Assembly (NCBI RefSeq): GCF_018320785.1 | Contig: NC_054886.1 | Span: 33,463,732 to 33,527,731 of the forward strand | DNA length: 64,000 nucleotides | Source: Cheilinus undulatus | Taxonomy: Eukaryota > Chordata > Actinopteri > Labriformes > Labridae | Reading direction: 5' to 3' | Shown: in pieces, positions 22,219 through 33,715 of the stretch | How the letters are laid out: each line of letters begins with the position of its first letter | Numbering within the stretch: the first letter of the stretch is position 1 | Translations under genes and position numbers: made by a program | The notes under the pieces: model-generated | Databases searched by the model: none | Seen by the model: only the letters and a program-made list of their open reading frames with translations | What the model was told of the DNA's origin: nothing

Positions 22219-25200
22219 ATGGAAGTCACATCTCTCTGCAGCAGACTTGGTGAGTTCAGATACCTCTGTCTTCATTAGTTATCTCATTAGTAAACACTAA
22301 ATCTACAGTTTTCTTGTTCTGTCTCTCTGGTAGTGGCTGTCATGGTTCTACTGGCTGCACAGGTTAAACAGAGTCTCTCTGCTCAAAGTGCTGGTAGGTT
22401 TCACACTGGGTGCTGGTCTTTAGAAACTCTTCACAATTATATTTCATGCATATTTGGTAACATCAAACAAAAAATGGTCAATGAGAACCACTTAAAATGT
22501 TCAAGAGACAGGAAGGGAGAAACTTTTGAAACTTTATGACTTGCAAAGTGTCAATACTCAAGCATGACTTAATGTAATCTATTCATTCTGTAACTGTCTC
22601 AGGTGAAGCTCGCCCTCGTATTACTCCAGACAGACTGCAGTTCTTTGAGTATGAGACCGTCCACATTAGTTGTGAAAAGTTGATGGGACTGACTGGATGG
22701 AGAGTGATGCACAGAATCAACAAAATGAATTCAACAATTTCTGACATCTGTACCCCTCCTGCATCAAGCTGCACCATTGAGCTTCCCTTTGAACAACACA
22801 GTGGAGAGTACTGGTGTGAAGATGACGACGGAAGCGTCACTGATTCCATCAACATTTCTATCACTGGTATGTACAAAAAAAAACCCACAAAAAACTCAAC
22901 CTATCAAAATAAAAACATTTATCATTGATCAGGTAGCATCTGTTAGTATTAAAAAGTCTAAGGAATAATGATAATAATAATCAGATTTAAAAATATGTTC
23001 CTAGGTAATTCTAATGTTTTCACATTCTTATTATTTACTTCCCTTTCCAACAGTCTCTATCCTTCAAAAGCAAAAAGGGTTTATAAAGTCTTGTGTTTTT
23101 CAATGACTTTACTTTATGAATTATTAAAAAGTGTTGAAATCACACCATGGCTTTCTGGGAGCCCCATTTTCCAACGTGCACCAAGGCATTCCAAGCCACA
23201 CGTACTGCAGAGTAGATAAATGAGTGCAGCGCACTCAACATCAGAGATAGCAGTCACTCTGCCACTTCTACAGCAGGGAGTTAATGCTGTCAGTGACCTG
23301 CTGTTTAGGAACAATAATAACAACTTTAGTGTGATGCAACATGTTTAATCAGAGAAAATCACAGCAATAATACATTAAAAAAACAGTCACAGGAAACACG
23401 TTATGCCCACAACATCCTCAAGAAAAAACACAACTCAAAAAAGTTTAGGTACCTCTGTAATTCTCAACCTTATTTTAATGCAGCGCTGCCACGCATGAAA
23501 ACCCAGCAGGAACAGAGGGGGAATTTTCTTGTTTTGTGGGAACAGATGGTTAAAATCTTCATTTATTATATAATGAACACATAAATAACACAGGTATATA
23601 TACCATTAGTTTTAAATTTTAGGAAATTTGATGTACACAAAATTTAACGATAACCTACAAGTTGACAGTTTTTAAGAGCTCATAATAGTATCATCAGAGA
23701 TCAACCATAATTCTATTTCTTCTCCTTTTTTTTTTTTTTTTTTTTTAGACATTTTTGAAACGTTTGCAGGAGCAGATTTACTCTACGTTTAAGATTGTGC
23801 TTCTATCATGAGAGTGTAGATGTAACACTGCACTCACACCTCTTTGGGTCTAGGTAAAAAAGAGTGACTATTGATTAACAGCAGACAGTGTTCTCTCTTC
23901 AAATATTAAAACAGCAACAGAAATAATAATAATAATAATAATATTAATAATAATAATCTCACCCGATAACAGCTGGGATGGGCTCCAGACCCCTCTGTCT
24001 TCTCTCTTTAAAATGTTTGTGTCTTTATAAATATTTCTTAGATAATAAAAATGACTGCAGGAGTTTAGTGGTGTGCTTGTTAAATGTAAGATTGCTGTCA
24101 AACACTCCTTGAGATATACCTACACATAGCAACAAGGATAATATTATTAAAAAGAAACATAAATTGAATAATGGCATATGTTTTTCAAAATTCACTTTAG
24201 ATTGTTACATTCTGAGTGAATTATAATATGAAAGTACGATTGATTTGTATTTCTGTTTTATTTAACTGCATTATTTTTCTTTACTGGTAAATCAGACCGA
24301 AAATGTTATTGACAGTCTTATTTTATGTACACATTTGGAAGTTTTTTCTGTAAAAATCTGATACTATGTACTCAGCACAGTTGAAAGCAGCAGCACTGTT
24401 TCTTTTACGTACAAGAACTGATCTTAACACTGCCTTTTTTATGACATTTTTCAGCTGGATCTGTGATTCTGGAGGTTCCTGCCCGTCCTGTGATGGAGGG
24501 ATCTGATGTGACTCTTTATTGTAGAAAGAAAAGCCAAACTTTAACACACATTGCTGATTTCTATAAAGATGGTGTTCGTCTACAAACGAAATATGACAAC
24601 AACCTGATAATCAGAAACGTCTCCAAGTCTCATGAAGGACTCTACAAGTGCAGCATCTCTGGAAGTGGACAATCACCGGAGAGTTGGCTGACTGTATCAA
24701 AAGAAACAAACAAATCTGATAAAGGGACTAAGAACAATTCTGATAAAGGGACTAAGCCTTGGTCATCTAACCGTCTCATCCTGCCATTGATTAGTATCGG
24801 TATTTCAATAGTAATCATGCTTCTGTTGGTGATGGGGCTCTATCGACATCAGAATCGAGAAGGTACGACAATGCATTTAAGCATATATTCAGATGTGATT
24901 TAGCAATAATGATTATGAAGCATTTGCTGAATGGGAGCACCGTGGGTAGAATACCATGGTTGGAATCCCAGTCGGGGCCTTTCTGTGCCGAGCTTGCATG
25001 TTCTCTACAGGTACTCAGGCTTTCTCCCACGGACCAAATTCATGTTCGTTAGGTTAAATGGTGACTCTAAATTGGCCATAGGTGTGAATGTGCCTGGTTT
25101 GTTGCCAACCAATTGCCCAATGACAGCAGCAATAGGCTCCAGCCCCCCTGAACCCTAAAATGGGATAATAGCTGTAAAAAATGGAAGGATTTTAAAGCAT

Positions 25201-27442
25201 ATTAATGAAACACTTTCTTGTAGTGTTAAGCAGAGTAAAACATTTAGTACTCATGGTGTTTCCTTTTTGAGTGATTCCTTCTTATTCCTGCTAATATTGC
25301 TCCTCTACTCTTTTATGTGTTGTTTTTAAAGTTTTACATTTAAGTTCAACTTCTTTTGATTTTTTTTTTTTTTATCTGTTGTTTCTTCCAGCATTTCTAC
25401 GTTTATTGTCTAGAAAGCCAACACCAGGTTCTCATTCCCAAGAGGATCATACAGGTCAGTAAAACCAACTATGTCCGACTGTGCTGAAAATTATTATAAT
25501 GGATGTCATTTCACAGAAGCTCATGGACTTCTATGCTTTCTCCTTTTGCTTTAAACTTTAAGTATTAATACTCTGGCACTGTTTAGGGTGTTTACTGGCA
25601 TGCAAATCTGGAACCAAAGGCAGAAAAGCAATAAAAGGGGTATACCTCATACATCATGTCTTATTTTGCAAGTCAGTGCAAAGTGGATGAATATGTCAGA
25701 TTGCATTAGTTAACAGAAAGAGGGCTAGAGTTAAGATGAACCAATTCTGGGGCTGAGCTGTAGCTGAAGGATGGTTGTATGGGTTAAAGAGTCTTTCTTG
25801 AGCATATGAGAGCCAGATAAACCTAAATTATCAGGTAAATTGTCTATACAGTCTAATTACGCCTGTCATTGCCACATCTGTCCTCATGTTGACATATAGG
25901 CCATTCCTGTATTTGTCTTTTGCTCATAAAATTCAGCATGATGAAAAATGCCTGATTTTGTGAATGTTTTAGTCTCAGGAGAGGACACTGACGCTGATCC
26001 ACAACATGCAACATATGCTGCTGTCAATAAACCACAAAAGAAAGGTGAAGAAAATCATTTTTGATATTTTGTTTATGTGACTTAACTTCATGTTTCAATC
26101 ATCAATAATTCAAATTGAAATGATATTTAAGGAACTGACAGCTTTAATTTCTTTTTTTTTTTCAGTATCAGTAGGTGGTGATGCAGACGATGTGACATAT
26201 GCTGATTATGAACTTCACAATAGGAGCAACGGTAATTTAGAAATATCTCATCTTACATCCATGAGAAGCTATATTATCTTTTTACATATATAATGTATAA
26301 AGCCATTCTACTAAAAATTATCTATAAAAAATACCTTTTACTTGAAATAGCTTTGAAAGTGAGTGCTATTGGACCCACTGGAATATTAGAAGTGCATTTC
26401 TGATATAATTAAACCTTCAATCTATAGAATTTTTGCACAAAAACATCTGTTAATTTTTAAAAAAGAGTTTTTCTTAAGTCATGCACTTTTTAGTTGAATT
26501 CTTGTGTCACATCAAATATTTGTGGAAGTTTTCAAAACCAGAAAAAAATCTTAATTTTCAGAATTGTAATGAGTTGTCTTCATGGGAGTTGCTATGACTT
26601 CAATTGACCTAGCTGACCCCGTAATGTCGAACCTATGTGCTAATACTTGTCATTCTGAATTGTTGTTTTTATAAAGAGCCTGGTGGTAGAATTTTACATG
26701 CATTTAAAGATACTTGTCAGCTGAAAATTACATTTTCCCACTAGGTTTCTATGTTTCTGATATACTGGGGCCATTTGGTGTGACATATTAGAAAAAGCAT
26801 TTTTCTTTTTATTGGACTAAGGAAAAGCAAGGACCCTTTCTTAATCCCCAAGCAGGCTGAAGAAGCAGAACAGTCTGCAAATCTAATTTATACATATTCC
26901 ACTGCATTTGCCTTCTTTCTTACCCTCACTAGTGGGGACTCCTTAATTGTAACTGACACTTAAAATTCCTCAGCTACAAGTCACAAAAAAACCAAGGCCC
27001 ATTAGTAGCTTCAATTAAGTCACATACAGGAGAAGAGAAAGTAAGGTTTGACAGACTACTACAAATTAAAATGTTAAATATGTGCATGGTGGGACCTTAG
27101 TGAACTGGTACTTTTATAATTTCAAATTCAGTGAGGTTGTTGCCCCCCCCCAAAACAGATAGTTTATCTTTACTTTGAGAACTACATTTCAAAACCATCG
27201 TTCTTCAATCTTCAAAAAGCCCCTAATGAAAAGGTCTACAGAAAACCTTATAAAATAATGGAAAATGTTTTAAAATAAAAAAGTCTGAAACCAGAAGAAT
27301 ATAACTGTTAAGGTTATATTGTATGGATGACTGTTTTTTCTCTTTGTTTCTATCACATACAGAACCAAGCAAGTCCAGCAGAGGAACCAAACCCAGGTTA
27401 TTGGATGAGAGTGTCGTCTATTCCTTCATTACCTTCGGGTAA
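22219..27442 (+). CDS. Gene C: Fc-receptor-like receptor with ITIM-type cytoplasmic tail
   Basis: Eight exons: 22219-22249, 22334-22393 (signal peptide), 22603-22866 (Ig D1), 24455-24862 (Ig D2 plus TM), 25392-25454, 25973-26044, 26166-26231, 27363-27442; all join in phase 1 and give 347 residues. D1 (about 31-118) has the FcR-type FFEYETVHISC and HSGEYWCEDDD; D2 (about 119-205) has EVPARPVMEGSDVTLYC, ADFYKDG and SHEGLYKCSISG. A short stalk with a repeated SDKGTK unit precedes a TM helix (about 226-247) without charged residues. The tail has Tyr motifs ATYAAV (Y290), VTYADYEL (Y311, Y314) and VVYSFI (Y341), the last a full ITIM. By family, it would bind immunoglobulin or another ligand and recruit SH2 phosphatases. 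Exon 8 could stop at TAA 27440 or splice at a good donor (27438|GTAAGA) to 28670. The ligand is unknown. Confidence 0.88.
23318..23690 (+). repeat. Dispersed repeat also present at 37205-37475
   Basis: GATGCAACATGTTTAATCAG, AACACGTTATGCCCACAA and AACCTACAAGTTGACAGTTT occur in the same order and orientation at both sites. This copy lies in the D1-D2 intron of gene C. Confidence 0.7.
24926..25185 (+). mobile_element. tRNA-type SINE/L2-tail element
   Basis: The sequence follows a common fish SINE: GGCCTTTCTGTG, GAGCTTGCATGTTCTC, TAGGTTAAATGGTGACTCTA, ATAGGCTCCAGCCCCCCTGA. It lies in the intron after the TM exon of gene C. A second fragment with only the tail (CAGCTGGGATGGGCTCCAGA) is at about 23960-23995. 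Confidence 0.75.
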
Positions 27443-27821
27443 GACATGACTACAATAAGACCAATGGGCCTCGTTCACCCTTATCTTCCATAGATTTTCC
27501 CTCAATTTGTTCCTAAAAAGACCTTAAGGAAAGTCTTGGGCAGATTTGTTAAGGTATTATTGAACCTCTAAATTGTTCAAACCCATGTTTCTAAACTGAC
27601 AAATGCCATGCATCATAAGCTGGAAGCTTGTATAAGTTTCCCCTACTTTGCATACAGTTGTTGCCAAAATAGAGACATGAGGCACAGAACTTTGTGCAAA
27701 CACAGAGTCACTCAGGATCCAACAGAGTGTTATCAGGAATGCCAAAGTGGAAACAAATGTAAAACCAATTAAGTGTTTGATTCTAAGTGTGAAAAATCCT
27801 TAAATAATAGTTCTGAAGAGC

Positions 27822-28060
27822 AGTAGTCCCCAACCTCCAGGCCATGGGCCAGTGAGTATTTGGTATTGGGCCACACAGAAAGAATAAAAAACTTTTGCTT
27901 TGATGTTTCATTTCGAAAAAATGACCAGATTATCTTGCATTATTTTATCTGTCTGGGCCTTTTGACCTTTTCACACATGTCAAGATGGCAGCTAGTAAGC
28001 TTTTTTTTTTTTTTTTTTTTTTTTACAAAGGGGAAAAGGCTAAATGAGGGAAATGAAGAA
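27822..28060 (+). mobile_element. hAT end fragment
   Basis: CAGTAGTCCCCAACCTCCAGG followed by the GGCC-rich continuation is the typical end of a widespread vertebrate hAT family. It is followed by a T-run and is not complete. Confidence 0.55.
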
Positions 28061-28138
28061 AAGCCTATGACTGCCAAAAAGAGAAAGCTGCATTTAAAAG
28101 AAAATACCAGGAATCTACTTTAAAATATGTGTTTATTG

Positions 28139-28290
28139 GATGCACCGGCAGTTGAGTGGTTAAGGCGCGCACCATGTACGCGGGCGGCCCAGGTTCGAAT
28201 CCGGCACCATTTCCCACATGTCTCTCCCCGCTCTCTTCCCTGTTTCCGAGTCTTTCCTCTGTCCTCCTTTAACTAAAAATGCTGATTTAT
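28139..28290 (+). mobile_element. tRNA-derived SINE copy 1
   Basis: A tRNA-like head with A-box-like GAGTGGTTAAGGCG and B-box GGTTCGAATCC is followed by CACATGTCTCTCCCCGCTCT. Related copies are at 52535-52700 (+) and 63578-63750 (-). The tail after the head shows that it is a SINE and not a real tRNA gene. Confidence 0.8.
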
Positions 28291-28537
28291 TGTGATACAT
28301 AGCAGTTGTATTGCTACACTACAAACATACGAACATAAAGATCGGATGACCTCACTCAACAGCACTGTCTTTAAAAACAATGTACATTACATTCCAATAA
28401 GAAAAGTTTGCACCACATATTAAATGAAAACGTTAATTCTAGGGGAGAAAAGAAAACAAAGCCCTGATCTTATTGCATATTTTTCAGGAGGCTTACTATT
28501 TTATTATACATGATTCATATAGGGTGGACCATGAACA

Positions 28538-28540
<3 letters not shown>

Positions 28541-28594
<54 letters not shown>
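28541..28594. repeat. (TA)n microsatellite
   Basis: An uninterrupted TA run of about 54 bp. Confidence 0.95.
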
Positions 28595-28597
<3 letters not shown>

Positions 28598-28669
28598 TAA
28601 AACAGGCCTCTTGAATATCATGCGTATAGTATGCCTTTTTTCTTACTAATCATTTTGTATACATTACAG

Positions 28670-28688
28670 GCCATCTGGACAGGACTGA
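28670..28688 (+). other. Candidate last coding exon of gene C
   Basis: An acceptor (TACATTACAG) at 28669 opens a frame that fits phase 2 from the donor at 27438 and would end the protein as ...FGPSGQD. AATAAA at 28949-28954 could end the transcript. This is an alternative to the stop at 27440-27442. Confidence 0.4.
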
Positions 28689-28974
28689 TGGACCCAGGAC
28701 ATGGTTTGCCTCTAAATCTACTTGTGCATACTTGTCAGTAATGCTGCAGAGCATCACTTCTTGGTATGAGTGTGGTATCTGCTTGTAGAGCTTTATACTG
28801 TAAATGTTGTTAAAACAATAGGGTGATAGCTGAGGCAAGTTGTAAACGGCTCATAAAACCACAGTGGATTAAACAGCATGATCCAGAGTTTACAATGCAG
28901 CGGTGTGCGTGTCTAAACTTCACAAATGTAACTACCTGCATGTTTGTCAATAAAAGATATCAAAATCTAACACG

Positions 28975-31673
28975 CAGATTTTTTTTCAGTTCCTTGACAA
29001 AAGCCAAGTTGTCAGTTCCTAGTTTTAAAGAATTAAGTCTTTTGTTTCAAAGTCAGACAATATGGTAAGAGTATGTAATAGTATCTACACGCTCTGAGAC
29101 CAACATTGTTGTATGACAAGAGACGCGGGTTAATAAAAGTTCAACAACTTTTGAACCATAAGTCATATCTACCTTTTCTCCTCTGAAAGCTCTCCGTTTT
29201 GCCATTTGAATGATGCTACCCACATCTTTGTAGTCTTTAGTGATCCTGGACCTTAGGTGACTTCTGCGGTCTTTTAAGATCCCATAGGAATTGACCATGT
29301 CTGTAACTTGCAGAGTAAAAATTCCAGGGTAAATTACCAACCATGTTTCAGTTCACACAAAGATCCACGGGTAACACTCATCCCCTACGAATCAGCATCT
29401 CTGTAATTAAGGGTGGTAGTTATGTTGTACAGTCTATGCAGCATTTCCTGCCCATGTTTCTGATTAAAATAATAATAATAATAATAGAGACTGTGTAGCA
29501 GATTGATACAGTTTTGACACATTTCGCTTATAAATAGGGCTTTTCTGTTTCAGTTAATTTCAGCTACTTCCTACAGTTTATCTTTGCAACATTAACATTC
29601 AACATCTCCCTTTCTCCACAGTAATGGGAGGAATGCTCAACTTTCTCTTCCTCTGTCTGATCAGCTGATGTGCACAGGTGACTGTTAAAATATACACATA
29701 GGGAGGGATAAAACACTTGAGTGCATGATGTCAGCTGTAAACTCTGGTTAACAGTTTGTACTGTAAAGGACACATAAAGAGACGCCACCTGCAGAACTTG
29801 ATGTGCACAATGTTGCATTTTTGTATGTGCTTCAGATATAAAAACTGCATTTTCATTTCTGAAGCCATGCAGGATCCTCATGTTTTCCTTTGAAAATGTC
29901 TGTAAATTGAGTACACTGCAGTCCTTATCTTGTGTGAATGCACCACATCAACCACTGACATCAGGGGGTACTTAAAAAATGATCACGGTCCACGGCTTCT
30001 AGTCCTGTGAGAATAGTACATTATTGTCATTGTTTACTGTGTGTCACACATAAAAATCTTTGAGTTTAATTTCTAGTGAGTAATCTTAATTTCTATTTTT
30101 TTAAATTAAAAAACACTGTCATTAATGTATACTGTGTTTATTAAATAAAAATTGTTGAGTTTTTATTCTTTTTTTAAATTTTGAGATTTTAGTCCCATAA
30201 CTTTTTGAATATTCCAGTGATATTACTGCAGCACACATGTTCTTAAAGCCCAGGTTGTCCCGTGGAAAAGGATGTTTAGAGCTTGACTGTGCACCACAAC
30301 GTTGATATTTTATCTGATTTAAAGACCAGAAGTCCAGGGGAGACAAAATGGTAAAAAAAAAATGTGTAGGGCTCAGAGGGTTCGAGTTAAAACCTATCGA
30401 AAAAAAAAAAAAATCAAGAGCTTGCCGCTGTTTGGATAATTTGTATCTTCCCTGCAGATACATATCTGTCCTAACTTTACATCATATTTATGATAAATAC
30501 AAAAAAATGTTTCTACATATAATGGGGTACAATATCATGGACTCTAACAGGTAAAACTTTAGAGCTAATTAGAGAAATTATTCTTGCATGCTATTGATAA
30601 TTTTAATGTCAGCTCATTTTTCATTATGTATTCTAACATACCACAAAGGGTTTGTGTTCTTTTTTCTAAGGTTAAAAGTATGTAAGTTTAAAGGTACGTA
30701 GGTTTGAGTAAACCTAACAGAACAGAAAATGCAAATAAGGCAAAGAATACAGTAAGTGTGATCATATAAAATGGTTTGTGTTACAGAACAAATGAAATGT
30801 GTGAAGTCTTGAATGCTAATGTGACACACAGAGAGAAAATCAACAAGGCATGATGGTTAGGAGATTAGTGGTTTTATTTGCTAATGGAAACTTAACACAG
30901 ACATATCTGTATACTTAGAGTGGGTGCTTCAGGTCTAGTGCTATAACAGCATCAGGTTGTCTGTTAACCACAGCGAGCGTCTCTGAAAACTGTTTTTTAC
31001 AAATAGCCCCATCTCATATGTGATGGAAAGTGCAGATAAGAAATGTGGTCTAACAGCTACACTCCTATAATAAACTCCTCACTCTTGAAAGAGCCACTGT
31101 CAGTGCAGCTGGGCTGAAGACTATGAGAAAAACTGATGACCCTAAACCACAAAAACCATGTGGAATTTATTCAGCATTCGCATCATGTCAGCTGTTTCAT
31201 CTGCATATTTATGTGTGTCTTCATTTGTGCACAGAATGAGCTTTTCAGTTTAGTACTAATGCTTAAAGATTCTTCACACAGTTTTAGGTTTGGCAGAGAC
31301 AAAGAAGTTTATGAATCTGCCATAATGCAATCATGTTTCTCATGTCATACTTCAAAACTTGAGGATTAGTGTGATCTTTTATATTTTACAAATTTTCAAA
31401 TCCTCTGATGAAAGTTTTCTGTGATCTTTTTCATTTGCATAAATCTGTACTTCATAAGGTCAAAACTTTATCATTTGTCCAATAGCTGAACTATTTCATA
31501 TTAGACTGTATTTGGGGGGAATTGTTTTCATTATTTTTATCATTTATATGTAATAATTAATGCAAAATAAATTTGTGAATATGCTACATGTGTTTTTAGA
31601 GAGTTATTTTGGGACTTTTTTTGCTGTTGTTAGCTAGACGGTGGATAGATGTGGAAATAGGGACATGATTTAA
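28975..31673. other. Intergenic stretch without a supported gene
   Basis: The minus frame 29053-29340 and 29564-29881 are open but have no recognised protein or splice context. The part 30150-30400 is a repeat also found at 56270-56485 (shared TTCTTAAAGCCCAG, GTTGTCC/GATTGTCC and AAGTCCAG words). Confidence 0.5.
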
Positions 31674-31957
31674 ATACACTATATTGCCAAAGTATTGGCT
31701 CACTTGCCTTGACTCTCATATGAACGTAAGTGACATCCCATTGTTAATCCATGGGGTTTAATAAGACGTCGATCCACCCTTTGCAGCTATAACAGCTTCA
31801 ACTCTTCTGGGAAGGCTTTCCACAAGGTTTAGGAGTGTGTTTATGGGAATGTTTGACCATTCTTCCAGAAGTGCATTTGTGAGGTCACACACTGATGTTG
31901 GATGAGAACGCCTGACTCTCAGTCTCCGCTCTGATTCATCCCAAAGGTGCTCTATCG
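31674..31957 (+). mobile_element. Tc1-like element, 5' part, truncated
   Basis: Starting at ACACTATATTGCCAAAGTAT, the sequence follows a common fish Tc1-family end (CACCCTTTGCAGCTATAACA, CTTCTGGGAAGGCTTTCCAC). It stops abruptly at a hAT end (CAGGGGTTCTTAACC) at about 31958. Confidence 0.7.
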
Positions 31958-32565
31958 CAGGGGTTCTTAACCTTTTTGACCTCGGGGCCCAACCTTTCCA
32001 GTACAGAGGGACCCGGGGCCCATTTAAATTTTAACACTGAATTGGTAATCATACTCTTGATTTGATTTGTATTCAATAACTACATCTAATGTACCTCGAT
32101 CAGACAGAAGAGGAAGAGGAAAAGAGACAGGAGTGCTGCTGTGCTCCTGTTAATGTATGAGTATTTAAGACAATAACAGAGAACCGTGCCTGTCTCTACA
32201 GCAGTGGTACTCAACCTTATTTTACCAAAGAGCCACACTGTTGAAAAAACACTTTAGTGAGAGACACAATACAAACCGGGAATTTAAGGTAGATAATAGA
32301 TCAGATAATCTGTAGTTGACATGAAATAAAACAGTGGATTGGTGGATAATTATGAGGTTAAATGGGATACAAATGTCTGTATAATGTCAGATGAAACAAT
32401 ATGTCACAGATTTTTATTTTTTTTATTTTATTTATCACAGACATCAGGCTAAAACCTTGTATCTCAATTTTTCATGATTTTAATTTGTTTTTATAAATCA
32501 GTGCTATTGGTCAGTCTTAACTGCCAGTGGTTTCAACTAATTTTAAATCAATAAAATATGTCAAA

Positions 32566-32617
<52 letters not shown>

Positions 32618-33715
32618 TTATTTTTCATTCCAGGAAAAGTGGTCATTTTGGAGATACCAGTCTTTGGCCCCACACCAGCGTTATGAAAGTTCACCTGGCC
32701 TAAAGATTTTTTTAGATATTAGAATGAGCTGAGTTTGAGCTCTGAGATGATTTTCAAAGAAAATGATGAATGATGGTTGGATATTTGGGTATTTATATCT
32801 CACACTGGGGCCTTTACTGGAGTTCTGTGACTTCATTAACATAAAAGAGATATGTTATAATTTTTTTCCTCTTCCTATTATTTCTTTAGTTAAAGGGGGC
32901 GGGGCCTCATATTGGTCTTTGCCCTGGGCCTCCAAATGACTAAAACCAGCCCTGCCTCACACCTGCAGCTGTCCAGACACATTGTTTCACCCTGCCTTAT
33001 TTTGGAGCTTTGGTTTTATATTTCTGCTCTTTTGACAATATTTATGATCTTTAGTGCATGAAAGATCAAATAAAACACCCACGTTTGGACAAATTTAGCT
33101 AGATATGACGTTATCTCCACGTGTGATCTGTGTGTGGGTAAGAGAGATTTGTTTCACACATCCATCACACATCCATCTGGTAAAGCTTCAATAGGAAACG
33201 TTTGAGAAAAAGCAGAGGATTTGAAAAAAAGTCTGAGTATGATTGAGTGAATGTTCTGTCTGTCACATCTCTACGGGCCAATCAGAGCAACAAAACACAT
33301 GATGTAGCTGCTATCAATGTGTGCACACGCAGCTACTGAGGAATAACGCGAAACATGGCGACTATAGACATGTAAGTACTCGACTTTTGTCGTTTTTGAA
33401 AAGAAAACAACTCACTGCTGTTCTTTGTTCTTCTTATAATGAAGAAATGTTGTCAAGTTCTGATAAAACTGGCGCTTTAGCAGCATCCACGCTAATCTCT
33501 TCCTCCATAACTGCACCAGCTCTTGCTGCTGCTTGTTTACGTCACGACTCTGCTGCTCCTGAAAGTACCGCCCCTCGTCCCTTATTGGTTCTGTTACTTT
33601 CTAACCAGGTCCAAACGGTTCAGACGGGAGCTTTGCAAGATGGATTCACCAGTGAAAAACAAGGAAACGGGCGTATCCATCTGCTCTGCGAGGTTATGAA
33701 AGAGTAGCTCATCAC
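31958..33715 (+). mobile_element. Two abutting hAT fragments
   Basis: CAGGGGTTCTTAACC (31958) and CAGTGGTACTCAACC (about 32202) are both hAT-type ends. The second, reaching at least to 33120, is repeated at 43093-43945, apart from a (TA)n tract at 32570-32612. A 128-codon frame at 33321-33707 lies inside it and looks like element sequence. Confidence 0.55.

Noticed and set aside
28139-28215. tRNA gene
   Set aside because: A- and B-box words are present, but the same head with the same tail recurs at 52.5 and 63.6 kb, which marks a tRNA-derived SINE.
29053-29340. 95-codon minus frame
   Set aside because: Reads plausibly as protein but nothing is recognised; a short part (TATGGTTCAAAAGTT-like) also occurs in a repeat at 14.55 kb, so repeat origin is likely.
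33321-33707. 128-codon gene
   Set aside because: It lies at the end of a hAT-like element and has Ala/Ser-rich content without domain or splice support.
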